A DNA stretch of 64,000 bases, from contig JBOGKX010000002.1 in the NCBI GenBank assembly GCA_050746125.1, positions 1-64,000 on the forward strand, in the 5' to 3' direction. The stretch comes from JAJPKR01 sp050746125. Lineage in GTDB: Bacteria > Acidobacteriota > Terriglobia > Terriglobales > SCQP01. The notes under the pieces were generated by a model. The model was not told the DNA's origin and ran no database searches. It saw only the letters and a list, made by a program, of their open reading frames with translations. Shown here one piece after another: positions 7,385 to 15,149 of this stretch (the stretch's first letter is position 1; each line of letters opens with the position of its first letter). A program made the position numbers and the translations under genes.

Positions 7385-9970
7385 ATGAAAACAACCCGAA
7401 GCATCAGTATTGCATTTCTAGCCCTCCTCTCGATCCTGGTATTTTCCCGTTGCGGTGGCACCGCTTCCGTCTTTACCACTCAGCAGAAGGCGGCGTTGGC
7501 CGCCGGGCGATTGACCGTGACGCCGGCCTCGCTGCAATTCGGCTCGGAGATGATTGGCTCGGCCACCGCACCGCAGGCCGTGTCGCTGCTCAATTCCGGC
7601 AATGGCAATCTGACAATTACCGCCCTTTCCAGCAGCGCCGCGGACTTCACGCTCTACCAGTCGCCGGCGCTGCCCGTCTCCCTCGCCGCCGGGGAGGCGT
7701 TGCAGATCCAGGTAGTTTTCGATCCGAAGCAGGCCGGAACCGCGGCGGCCTCGCTCCTGGTCTCCGGCCGTCCAGCGGGGGCTAGCACCGCAGTGGAGCT
7801 GACCGGAACCGCCGTGGTGGCGGGCGTGCCGGCGCCGGTGCCCACGCCGACGCCCACACCGACGCCGACGCCCACGCCGACGCCCACTCCGACGCCGACG
7901 CCGACGCCCACGCCGACACCGACGCCCACGCCGACACCCACTCCCACGCCGACACCCACTCCCACGCCGACGCCCACGTCCGGGCACCTGATTCTTACCG
8001 GCGGCTTGCACGCGGCGCTACTCGATCAGCCCTATCGCGCCGTGCTAAGCGCCGGCGGCGGGACGCCGCCCTACACCTGGGCGCTGGCCGCGAGCAGCGC
8101 CTTGCCGGCCGGCCTGACGCTCGACCCGAGCGGGGTCATCAGCGGCGCGCCCACCGCCAGCGGCACGAGTTCGGTGGCGATCACCGTGACCGATTCCTCT
8201 TCGCCGGCGCAAACTAGCACCGCCACTTGGCAGTTGGTAGTCGGCCCCGCGGTGCTCGATTCGTACGGCGGCGCCACCGAACTGCCGTGCTCGGCCGGGC
8301 CGGCGGCGCATTTCTATACCTCCAAAATCAACGGCCGCTGGTGGATTTGCACGCCGGCCGGGAACGTCTTCTGGATGAAGGGGGTTTATCACGCCGACGC
8401 TTCCGACAGCGGCGCCGACACGCTGGGCGTCCAATTGAACGGCCTTGCCTGCCTCAGCCTGCTCTCGCCCACTCCCCTGCTGCCCTGCTCGGCGGTGGTC
8501 GAGAAATACGGCGACGACAACGTGAATTGGGGTCCGCAGACGGTGCGGCGCCTCAAAAGCTGGGGCTTCAACACCGCGGCCGAGTACGCCAGCCAGTACG
8601 TGCTGCCGACCACGACCAATTCCAACTGGACTACGTCCGATCACTCGAATCCCGTGCCCATTCCTTTTACCGGGCTGGTGTGGCCGGCGCATTACTCGCG
8701 CAATCTGAATAGCTATGCCCAGCCCGTCAAAAATCTCGTGGCGGCGGTGCCGGCGGCCACCTACACCGGCTATCGCCATCCCATGCCGGACGTCTTCGAT
8801 CCTAATTTCGCCCTGTATTTGCAAGGGGTGCTCGCCGATCCGTCGAACTCCATTTACAACTGGATCCACGGCCCGCACAACGACTATTTGGTCGGGCTCA
8901 ACGTGGACGATACCGACGAGCTGACGGGCTTCGGCGCCGGCCCGGATTTTCCGACGCTCACCAACGGCACGCCGGATAGCGGCAGCGGACGCGACGAGCC
9001 CAACTTGGGGTGGCTGGTGCTGGTGACGGCGCCGACGCAAATCACCGGCACCGATGCCAACGGCAATCCCATCGTTTACATCGATACGACCGTATACACG
9101 AAGCAAGAACTTTCCACCTGGCTGTCGGCGCGCTACAACGGCAGCATCGCCGCGCTGAATACCGCTTGGGGATCGAATTACACCACCTTCGGCGACAGCG
9201 GCGGATGGGGGACGGGAACCGGCCTGCTCGACGAGGACGGCCACAACACCTGGGTGCCGCGCGATCCGTACGGATTGACCGGGGCCACGACGGCCATGGC
9301 GCAAGATCTCAACGGCTTTCTCGAGCACTTGGCGGAGCATTACTTCTCGGTTGTCAAGCAAGCGCTCACGACCGCCGCGCCCGGCGTGCTCTATTTGGGG
9401 CCGACCACGCTCGGAGCTTGGGGCGCGCCGCCGCGGCGCGAAGTTTTGGAGGCCGCGGCCAAGTACGTGGACGTGCTGATGATCCCCACCGTCCCCACCG
9501 GCTGCGCCACTTGCAACGACGATCAAGCGCGGGTGGATTTCATCGCGCAATATGGCGGCGACAAACCTTGGATCTCGTGGGAGGGATTCATGGCGCAGCC
9601 CGACTCACCGCTGTCCGCCACCCCCGCTCCCGACACCACGGTGGCGCAGAGCGCGTCGCAACTGGCGCGCGGCCAGCTGTTCACCACGCGGCTGCAACTG
9701 CTTATGGGCGCTCACGACAGCGCCACCGGCACCTACCACGTGGTGGGCTACAAGTGGTGGGAGCTCTATGACAATCGCGGGGAGCAGTCCAATTGGGGAC
9801 TGCTGACGCGGCGCGACAACGCCTACAATGGCGTCGCCAGCGACTCGGCGGTCGCCATGGATTCCTGGGGCTACCCGTGCGGCGGCGAGCCGGCCAATTA
9901 CGGCAATTTCCTAGGCGCGCTGACCAAGGCCAATTTTGGGGTGTACTCGGCGCTATTGGGATTGCCTTAG
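7385..9970 (+). CDS. Secreted multidomain protein with agarase-like (GH42/GH50-like) TIM-barrel region
   Basis: 861 residues from the ATG at 7385 (an upstream in-frame start adds an arginine-rich tail and hides the signal peptide). Order: signal peptide with a Cys near 23 (VFSRCGG); a choice-of-anchor D/HYDIN-like beta domain (about 40-145); a pure Pro-Thr linker (about 153-198); a putative-Ig domain (GLTLDPSGVISGAPTASGTS); then about 570 residues starting NGRWWICTPAGNVFWMKGV, a hallmark of the agarase and beta-galactosidase-like (beta/alpha)8 families. The end of the protein (YKWWELYDN) fits that fold. Likely cell-surface or secreted polysaccharide hydrolase; substrate unknown. It stands alone between divergent rsbR and convergent GGDEF genes. 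Confidence 0.75.
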   Translation: MKTTRSISIAFLALLSILVFSRCGGTASVFTTQQKAALAAGRLTVTPASLQFGSEMIGSATAPQAVSLLNSGNGNLTITALSSSAADFTLYQSPALPVSLAAGEALQIQVVFDPKQAGTAAASLLVSGRPAGASTAVELTGTAVVAGVPAPVPTPTPTPTPTPTPTPTPTPTPTPTPTPTPTPTPTPTPTPTPTPTPTSGHLILTGGLHAALLDQPYRAVLSAGGGTPPYTWALAASSALPAGLTLDPSGVISGAPTASGTSSVAITVTDSSSPAQTSTATWQLVVGPAVLDSYGGATELPCSAGPAAHFYTSKINGRWWICTPAGNVFWMKGVYHADASDSGADTLGVQLNGLACLSLLSPTPLLPCSAVVEKYGDDNVNWGPQTVRRLKSWGFNTAAEYASQYVLPTTTNSNWTTSDHSNPVPIPFTGLVWPAHYSRNLNSYAQPVKNLVAAVPAATYTGYRHPMPDVFDPNFALYLQGVLADPSNSIYNWIHGPHNDYLVGLNVDDTDELTGFGAGPDFPTLTNGTPDSGSGRDEPNLGWLVLVTAPTQITGTDANGNPIVYIDTTVYTKQELSTWLSARYNGSIAALNTAWGSNYTTFGDSGGWGTGTGLLDEDGHNTWVPRDPYGLTGATTAMAQDLNGFLEHLAEHYFSVVKQALTTAAPGVLYLGPTTLGAWGAPPRREVLEAAAKYVDVLMIPTVPTGCATCNDDQARVDFIAQYGGDKPWISWEGFMAQPDSPLSATPAPDTTVAQSASQLARGQLFTTRLQLLMGAHDSATGTYHVVGYKWWELYDNRGEQSNWGLLTRRDNAYNGVASDSAVAMDSWGYPCGGEPANYGNFLGALTKANFGVYSALLGLP
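7841..7978 (+). repeat. CCSACG hexanucleotide microsatellite encoding a Pro-Thr linker
   Basis: About 23 tandem copies of a six-base unit (CCC/CCG plus ACG/ACA/ACC/ACT) encoding an uninterrupted (Pro-Thr)n stretch. Third-position variation shows it is not a very recent expansion. Pro-Thr linkers commonly separate binding and catalytic modules of secreted carbohydrate-active enzymes and are often O-glycosylated. Confidence 0.95.
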
Positions 9971-10887
9971 CGCAGCGCGCCCTTGGAGGCGCGGATCGCC
10001 GCCTTGCGGCGATACAGGTCGCGATCGGCGGCTTCGAGCAATTGCTCGGCGGTGGCGGCATCGCTGGGGTAGATGGCGATGCCGACGCTGGCGGAGATGG
10101 GCGGCATTTCGCGATCCGCGGCCAGCGAGTCGTGGATGCGGCGCGCGACGCGCTGCGCGGAGCGGTAGTCGGACTCGGGCAGCAGCAGCGCGAATTCGTC
10201 GCCGCCGTAGCGGGCGGCGAGGTCTATGGCGCGGCAGCTCTCGCGCAACACCTGCGCCAGTCGGCAGAGGCTGCGGTTGCCGGTGCGGTGGCCGTAGATG
10301 TCGTTGATTTCCTTCAGGCCGTTCATGTCGATCAGGAGCAGGGCGAATTCCAGCGAGGTGCGATCGCTGCGGCGCCGCTCGTGGATCAAGCCCTCGATAA
10401 GCCGCCGATAATTGGCGAGGCCGGTCAGGGGATCGCTGATGGCGAGAAAGCGAGCTTGCTCTTCGGCTTGCTTGCGCTCCGTGACGTCCCAGGCGATGCC
10501 CAGACAGCCCGCGGGGCGGCCGGGGGGATCGGCGAAGGGCTCGACGCGCAATTCGACGGCGCAGCCGTGCGTGCTCGGTTCGCAATTGACGGTTTGGCCG
10601 GTCAAGGCGCGGCGGCAGACGTCGAGGGCATCGCCGCCGATGCGGGCTTGTTTCAGCAGCTGTTCCAAGGGCTGGCCCAAATAGAGATCGCAATCCAGTC
10701 CCAGGGAGGCGGCCAGACTGCCGGCCGCGTATTCGACGCGCAGGTTGTCGTCGGTGATCCAGACGAGCGCGGGCAGGCGGCTCACGAGCTCGCGCAGGCG
10801 ACGCAACTCGCCTTCGAGCGCCGCGGTTGGCGCGCCGCCCGGCCGGGGCGTAGGCTCCGGCGCGGGCAATTTTTGCATGTGCGCCAT
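9967..10887 (-). CDS. PAS-GGDEF diguanylate cyclase
   Basis: 306 residues from the ATG at 10887 (or 10878). A short N-terminal region and helix lead into a PAS domain (about 30-150, ending CLGIAWDVTERKQAEEQ), then a GGDEF domain beginning DPLTGLANYRRL. The catalytic GGDEF motif is intact, and an RxxD motif (RAID) sits five residues before it, the inhibitory I-site, so this should be an active, feedback-controlled c-di-GMP synthase. No membrane segments, so it is cytoplasmic. It converges on the glycoside-hydrolase-like gene; the two stops nearly abut. Confidence 0.92.
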   Translation of the reverse strand: MAHMQKLPAPEPTPRPGGAPTAALEGELRRLRELVSRLPALVWITDDNLRVEYAAGSLAASLGLDCDLYLGQPLEQLLKQARIGGDALDVCRRALTGQTVNCEPSTHGCAVELRVEPFADPPGRPAGCLGIAWDVTERKQAEEQARFLAISDPLTGLANYRRLIEGLIHERRRSDRTSLEFALLLIDMNGLKEINDIYGHRTGNRSLCRLAQVLRESCRAIDLAARYGGDEFALLLPESDYRSAQRVARRIHDSLAADREMPPISASVGIAIYPSDAATAEQLLEAADRDLYRRKAAIRASKGALR

Positions 10888-10986
10888 GGGAAGAGCGTAC
10901 CTGCGTCCGGCCCCGGGGGCACTCCGTAACACAGAGGACCGCGGACGCGGGAGACTCTGTAGCGCCAGCCTCCGGCATCTGTGGAG

Positions 10987-11000
10987 GGCGGGGCGATAAG
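10987..11000 (+). repeat. Dispersed repeat core GGCGGGGCGATAAG (short copy)
   Basis: Exact core of the repeat family also seen at 12446, 12678, 47846, 49437 and 54459. Here only the core and a few following bases are shared. It lies upstream of the GGDEF gene and downstream of doxX. Confidence 0.6.
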
Positions 11001-11073
11001 CAGCGCCGGCCGGCGGGGCACCAGGCACCCAGGAATCAGGCGCCAGCGAGCCGGGGTGCTGCGCCGCGCGCCG

Positions 11074-11583
11074 TTACCGGGCGGCGCCGGCCGGGGCTGC
11101 GGCGCTATCCCGGCGGCCCAAGAGCGGAACGATCCCGGCGATCACGCCCACTACCAGCGCTCCCGCGCCCCAGAGCAGACCGCTGTCGCGGAGCCCGAGC
11201 CAGGCATCGAGCGAGAACGCGCCCGCACCGGTGAAGGCAAGCGCCCAGGCGACGACGGCGAGCACGAGATTGTATTCATAGCCGCCGTTCTGCGCGAAGA
11301 AGCCCTTCGGCAGGTGGACGGTGAGCACCGCGACCAGCATCACGGCGATCAGCGCCAGCGCCGCCAGCGGCGTGAACAAGCCCAGCGCCAGCAGCAAACC
11401 GCCGCCTGTCTCTCCCAGGCCGGCTAGCAGCGCGTGGCGGCGCCCGGGAAATCCGAGCATGGAGAAGAACTGCCCGGTCCCCTCCAGGCCGCCGCCGCCA
11501 AACCAGCCGAACAGCTTCTGCGCGCCATGCGCCGCGAACGTCAAACCGACCACCAGTCTTATGAGCAGTATTCCGAATGCCAT
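11074..11583 (-). CDS. DoxX-family integral membrane protein
   Basis: 169 residues, four predicted membrane helices. The first reads LLIRLVVGLTFAAHGAQKLF, with the family signature R...G..F..HG..K, and GGLEGTGQFF and ETGGGLLLALGLFTPLAAL follow. The start is backed by AAGGAAGGA about seven bases upstream. DoxX proteins are linked to redox or thiol stress and often sit next to a MarR regulator; a MarR C-terminal remnant is found just upstream at 11608-11763. The role here is not determinable. Confidence 0.88.
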   Translation of the reverse strand: MAFGILLIRLVVGLTFAAHGAQKLFGWFGGGGLEGTGQFFSMLGFPGRRHALLAGLGETGGGLLLALGLFTPLAALALIAVMLVAVLTVHLPKGFFAQNGGYEYNLVLAVVAWALAFTGAGAFSLDAWLGLRDSGLLWGAGALVVGVIAGIVPLLGRRDSAAAPAGAAR

Positions 11584-11607
11584 ATTGAATCCTTCCTTTC
11601 GCTCGAA

Positions 11608-11763
11608 TCAGTCACGATTCTGCGGCGCCGGCGGCCGCCCTTCCGCCGGTGAGCGCGGCCGCACGCTCTCGGCGCCGCGGCCGAGCCGGCGCAGCAAGTT
11701 GGCCAGGGCCGCGGCGTCCGCGGCGGAGAAACTCGCGAGGGCGCGGTCCAGGTCGCGCGGAAC
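11608..11763 (-). pseudogene. Probable C-terminal remnant of a MarR-type regulator
   Basis: A minus-strand frame reads RDLDRALASFSAADAAAL then ANLLRRLGRGAESVRP and ends at a TGA at 11608. This resembles the dimerisation helix of MarR-family regulators (alaaLs..E...L..LLrrL). Immediately upstream in frame there is a TAA at 11764 and no start or DNA-binding part, so only a fragment survives. The neighbouring doxX is a common MarR partner. The gap towards the tRNA (11764-11881) contains an inverted repeat ACGCAAA/TTTGCGT at 11810-11833. The call rests on a short match and is tentative. Confidence 0.35.
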
Positions 11764-11881
11764 TTATGGGGCTGGGCCATGGCCGGCGACGCAGGCGGCC
11801 ACACAAGATACGCAAAGCCCTGATATTTTGCGTCCCGGCGCCAGGGAATGGCGGTTACGCAAAAAGGATTTATGTGTATGG

Positions 11882-11968
11882 CGGAGAGACGGGGATTCGA
11901 ACCCCGGATACCCTTTCGGATATACACGCTTTCCAAGCGTGCGCCTTCAGCCACTCGGCCATCTCTCC
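11882..11968 (-). tRNA. tRNA-Ser (anticodon GGA)
   Basis: 87-base gene folding as a class II tRNA: acceptor stem GGAGAGA/TCTCTCC with discriminator G, D-arm GGCCGAGTGGC, anticodon stem CACGC/GCGTG around loop TTGGAAA giving GGA, a long variable arm, and T-arm GGGGTTCGAATCCCC. CCA is not encoded. It reads UCC and UCU serine codons. Confidence 0.97.
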
Positions 11969-11984
11969 GCGTCTCGAGCGCGCG

Positions 11985-12191
11985 TCACCCCCGGTTCGCC
12001 GCCGCGAGCGCCGGCAGGGGAATGCGCTCGACGGCTTCCATTTGCCGCCGGCTGAGCCCCGGCCGCGGCAGGCCCTCCTGATACGGATCGAAATGCGCAT
12101 CCATGCAAGTGGGCACGAACGGGCCCGGGGAAAAGGTTTGAAACCGGTTGAACTCGGTCCTTCGGGGTTGACGCTCGCTGGTTTGGCTCAT
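11985..12191 (-). CDS. Small hypothetical protein (68 aa)
   Basis: From an ATG at 12191, 68 residues beginning MSQTSERQPRRTEFNRFQTF and including a DPYQEGLPRPGLSRRQMEAVERI segment. The composition is varied and not the Arg/Pro/Ala-only pattern of spurious frames in this GC-rich DNA. It lies 38 bases after fmdB and before tRNA-Ser on the same strand. The ribosome binding site is weak. No family recognised; it could be co-transcribed with fmdB. Confidence 0.4.
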   Translation of the reverse strand: MSQTSERQPRRTEFNRFQTFSPGPFVPTCMDAHFDPYQEGLPRPGLSRRQMEAVERIPLPALAAANRG

Positions 12192-12229
12192 GTTTTCGTC
12201 GGGGCCGACCGCCCCGTTCATTGCCGCCG

Positions 12230-12427
12230 TCAAAGGCCACCGGGCGTGCAGCACGCTTCGCCGCCACCCGCCGCCACCGTGCCCACCGCCACGCGCGAGA
12301 ACTCGATGCGCGCGACTTGAGGGCTGCCGCAGGCGCGGCAGCGCGCCGGCTCGGCCTCGCCTCTCAGGCTCTCGAGGCGCTCGAAGACGCGCTGGCAGTC
12401 GCGGCACTGGTACTCGTACAACGGCAT
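12230..12427 (-). CDS. FmdB-family zinc-ribbon protein
   Basis: 65 residues beginning with the diagnostic MPLYEYQCRDCQRVFE, with a second Cys pair CRACGS, so two CxxC knuckles for one zinc ion. The family is annotated as regulatory from FmdB of Methylophilus; the biochemical role is unclear. The start is fixed by family alignment. Remarkably, a TATAAT box ends six bases before the ATG, so the mRNA may be leaderless. The C-terminus (GGGEACCTPGGL) is Gly/Cys-rich, as in many family members. Confidence 0.9.
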   Translation of the reverse strand: MPLYEYQCRDCQRVFERLESLRGEAEPARCRACGSPQVARIEFSRVAVGTVAAGGGEACCTPGGL

Positions 12428-12433
12428 AGCTCA

Positions 12434-12439
12434 ATTATA
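12434..12439 (-). promoter_or_regulatory. TATAAT -10 element of fmdB, positioned for a leaderless transcript
   Basis: A perfect TATAAT on the minus strand ends six bases before the fmdB ATG. Usual spacing would put transcription start at or next to the A of the ATG. No Shine-Dalgarno sequence lies between. The -35 position falls in the GGCGGGGCGATAGG repeat and shows no good match. Confidence 0.45.
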
Positions 12440-12697
12440 GAGGTAGGCGGGGCGATAGGCGGCGCATCGCCGCTTTGCTTCGCGCTCCGCTCTGCTGCGC
12501 TTGCCGTCGCTCGGCCTCCTTCACGTACATCCGGGTACGCTCAGTCGGCCTCGCTCCCGCCGCCTCGCGCTGCTTGCAGCATTTATTGGCGCTCCGCTGC
12601 GCTCCGCTGCGCTTCGCTTCCCCGCTCGGATGGCATCGCCGTGGGCCGGGCGGCGACTCGGCGGCAGTTACGAGGTAGGCGGGGCGATAGGCGGCGC
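12440..12697 (+). repeat. Non-coding repeat unit bounded by 26-bp perfect direct repeats
   Basis: The 26 bases at 12440-12465 recur exactly at 12672-12697, a 232-bp period. Each contains the dispersed core GGCGGGGCGATAGG. The interior is built from GCTCCGCTGCGC/GCTTCGCT-type stretches; its CATTTATTGGCGCTCCGCTG and CCCCGCTCGGATGG parts are shared with the large repeat at 47985-48100. It fills the space between fmdB and the prenyl transferase gene. Frames within it are low-complexity and judged non-coding. Confidence 0.75.
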
Positions 12698-12702
12698 CGG
12701 GG

Positions 12703-13569
12703 CTAGCGGTCGCGCTGGAACATGCGCCGCGCCAGGTCGCGCAATGGCTCGCCGCTGGCGCCGAAAGTTTCGAGCCGCTCGAGGGCGCTGGCGCCCAGCG
12801 CGTCGGCGCGGCGCCGCGACGGCTCGAGCCCGAGCGCCGCCGGATAGGTGGCCTTGCGCTGCGCCTGATCCTTGCCGGCGCTCTTGCCCAGCTCGGCCGG
12901 GCCGGCGGTTTGGTCGAGGATGTCATCCACGATTTGGAAGGCGAGGCCCAACTCTTCGCCGGCGGCGCTCAGCCGCTCGAGCGCCTCGGGCGCGGCGTTT
13001 GCCGCCATGCCGCCGAGCAGCAGCGCGGCGCGAATCACCGCCGCCGTCTTATGGCGATGGATGAACTCGACGCGCTCGGCATCGGCGGCGGCGTCGGATT
13101 CGAGGTCGGTGCTTTGCCCGCGGACCATGGCGGCGGCGGCGGCGGAGAAAACCGCCAAGAGCTCGGCGGCGCGGCCCTCCAGCCGCGGATCGGCGAACTG
13201 GGCGAAGGCCAACGTGAGCAGGGCGTCGCCGGCGAGGATGGCGGTGGCTTCGCCGAAGCGCTTATGGCAAGTGGGCTGGCCGCGGCGCAGGTCGTCGTTA
13301 TCGAGCGCCGGCAGATCGTCATGGATCAGCGAATAGGCGTGCAGCAATTCGAGCGCGCAGGCGAGCGGCAGGGCGGCGGGCGGCATGGCGCCGGCCACGG
13401 CCTCGGCCGCGGCCAGGCACAAGAGCGGGCGCAGGCGCTTGCCACCGCCGAGCAAGCCATAGCGCATGGCGGCACGCAGGCGCGCGGCGGGCCCCGGAAC
13501 CTCGGGCAGGAGAGCGGCCAGCGCGGCGTCGATTTCCTGGCGCCGGCGCGTGAGCCAATCGAGCGCCAT
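12703..13569 (-). CDS. ispA: Short-chain trans-polyprenyl diphosphate synthase (IspA-like)
   Basis: 288 residues, typical family length. Both aspartate-rich motifs are present: the first as LIHDDLPALDNDDLRRG (DDxxxxD) and the second as QIVDDILD; GGGKRLRPLL is the IPP-binding region. It condenses IPP with DMAPP/GPP to farnesyl or geranylgeranyl diphosphate for quinones, carotenoids and undecaprenyl carrier; product length cannot be fixed by eye. Final gene of the tmk-holB-hfq-like-ispA run, 23 bases after the Hfq-like gene. Confidence 0.93.
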   Translation of the reverse strand: MALDWLTRRRQEIDAALAALLPEVPGPAARLRAAMRYGLLGGGKRLRPLLCLAAAEAVAGAMPPAALPLACALELLHAYSLIHDDLPALDNDDLRRGQPTCHKRFGEATAILAGDALLTLAFAQFADPRLEGRAAELLAVFSAAAAAMVRGQSTDLESDAAADAERVEFIHRHKTAAVIRAALLLGGMAANAAPEALERLSAAGEELGLAFQIVDDILDQTAGPAELGKSAGKDQAQRKATYPAALGLEPSRRRADALGASALERLETFGASGEPLRDLARRMFQRDR

Positions 13570-13592
13570 GGTGCCGGGCCGCCGCCGAGGCG

Positions 13593-14012
13593 CTAAGCGC
13601 CGCCTTTCTCTTCTTCCAATTTATAGAGGTACTTGACGTTGATCTTGTAGATCAGCAGGTTGGGGCCGTCTTCGCGATGAATCTTCAGGCAATGGCGGTC
13701 GTACCACTCGATCACGCCGCGAATCTCCTGGCCGTCTTGCAGCACCAAGACCATGGTCGTCTTGGACTGCATCTGCTTGACGTAATAGAAGGCTTCGGCG
13801 TTGGTTTGCTCGGGCGGGACGGGCTTTTTCGCCAGCCGATGCGGGGCGCCGCCGATGGGCGGGGCGGGGGCGGGCGCCTTGCCGGCCATCTGCTCGCGAA
13901 AGCCGGAAAGAGAGGGGCGAATCAGTTTACGGTTGGCGATGACTTCGCTTTCATCCTTGCCGGCGTAACCGCCAGGGCCGCGCCGTGGCGCCAAGTCGCT
14001 GGGAGATGCCAT
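13593..14012 (-). CDS. Hfq-like Sm-domain RNA-binding protein with N-terminal extension
   Basis: 139 residues from the ATG at 14012 (GGAG ten bases before it). Residues about 70-135 resemble Hfq: NAEAFYYVKQMQSKTTMVLV, then GQEIRGVIEWYDRHCLKI and IYKINVKYLYKLEEEK, matching the Sm1 and Sm2 strands (the usual YKHAIST is altered to YKINVKY). About 70 residues of Pro/Ala/Arg-rich, probably disordered, sequence precede the Sm domain, whereas most Hfq proteins begin directly with it. Probable role: sRNA or mRNA binding. It sits between holB and ispA. Confidence 0.72.
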   Translation of the reverse strand: MASPSDLAPRRGPGGYAGKDESEVIANRKLIRPSLSGFREQMAGKAPAPAPPIGGAPHRLAKKPVPPEQTNAEAFYYVKQMQSKTTMVLVLQDGQEIRGVIEWYDRHCLKIHREDGPNLLIYKINVKYLYKLEEEKGGA

Positions 14013-14043
14013 AGGAATGCTTCTCCAATCCTTGCCGGTGTGC

Positions 14044-15141
14044 TTAGGAGCTCGCCAACCGCAGCGCCCAGGCTTCAAGCGCCAGCCCTCGCTGCGCGTT
14101 GCGCCGCGCCGCCATGAGAATGCGATCGGCTTCCTCGGTGGCCAGCGCCAGTTTCCGCACGTTGAAGGATTGTGCCAGGCTCGTCAACTCAACCCGGCTG
14201 TCCAGATTACGAAGCACCTCGGACCGGCCGGCAAGCAGGTACAAAATATCTTGCAGCAAACTATAAAGAATTTCGAGGAGTGATTCAAGTCTTTCCTTGC
14301 CTGGCCGGCCGGCGAGCCCGGCCTGTCCGGTGAGCTGAAAAAGCGGCGCCCAGGAGCGGCCTTCGGCGGCGGCGGCGAGCAAAGTCAACGCCTGGCGCCG
14401 CAACTCGCGATAGGCGGCGGGATCGAGGCGCAGGGCGCGGCCGGGACGGCCCTCTGCCCAGCGGGCCAGGGCGTCGCGCTCGGCAGCGGCCAGCTCGGGG
14501 CGGCGGGTGGACAGCCAGCGCGCCATCGCCGCCGGATCCGAGACCGGGGCCAGGGAGAGCAGCAAGGCGCGCGAGCGCACGGTGGCGAGCAGCTCGAGGG
14601 GATTTTCGGCGAGCAACAAGAGCGCGGTGCGCGGCGGCGGCTCCTCGAGGGTTTTCAGCAGCGCCGCCTGCGTCATCCAGCGAGCGCGGTCGAAGGCGGG
14701 GACGACGACAGTCCAGAAGCGGCCGAGAGCGCTGCGCCGCTGGCCGCGCTCGCCGATCAGGCGCGCCTGCGCCATGCCGAGGAAATCGCCGTCGGGAGGG
14801 AAGACCTCGATTTCGGGGTGGACGCGCAGCACGAGCGGCGCCTCCTCGCGCGCCCGCGTCTTCACTTGCTGTTCGCGAAAGTCGAGGGCGGCGGCGGCCA
14901 AGGCGTCGAGGTCGCGCCACTGCGGATCGAGCTGGCGGCAACTGGGGCAGACGCCGCAGAAATCGCCGGGCTGGGGCGGCTGCTGACAATTGAGCGCCAG
15001 GCCGACCATGATGGCGAGCGTGGTTTTGCCCACGCCGGCGGGTCCGGCCAAAAGCAGCGCACGGTTCATGCCGTTGGCGGCGATCAAGGCGCGCAGACGG
15101 GCGACGGTTTCCGCATTGCCGACGAAGTCGCTGAAAGGCAT
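14044..15141 (-). CDS. holB: DNA polymerase III delta-prime-type clamp-loader ATPase
   Basis: 365 residues from the ATG at 15141 (MPFSDFVGN). AAA+ domain: Walker A GPAGVGKTTLA at about 33-43, a zinc-binding cluster CGVCPSC preceded by Cys at about 52, and a Walker B/sensor region where TLEEPPPRTALLLLAENP matches the delta-prime/gamma signature. C-terminal helical collar domain. Loads the beta sliding clamp during replication. It starts 8 bases after tmk, a very common pairing in bacteria. Confidence 0.92.
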   Translation of the reverse strand: MPFSDFVGNAETVARLRALIAANGMNRALLLAGPAGVGKTTLAIMVGLALNCQQPPQPGDFCGVCPSCRQLDPQWRDLDALAAAALDFREQQVKTRAREEAPLVLRVHPEIEVFPPDGDFLGMAQARLIGERGQRRSALGRFWTVVVPAFDRARWMTQAALLKTLEEPPPRTALLLLAENPLELLATVRSRALLLSLAPVSDPAAMARWLSTRRPELAAAERDALARWAEGRPGRALRLDPAAYRELRRQALTLLAAAAEGRSWAPLFQLTGQAGLAGRPGKERLESLLEILYSLLQDILYLLAGRSEVLRNLDSRVELTSLAQSFNVRKLALATEEADRILMAARRNAQRGLALEAWALRLASS

Positions 15142-15149
15142 GGCTCGAC

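Noticed and set aside
8045..9550. 501-codon frame antisense to the glycoside-hydrolase-like gene
   Set aside because: No motifs; Arg/His/Gly-rich composition of a shadow frame.
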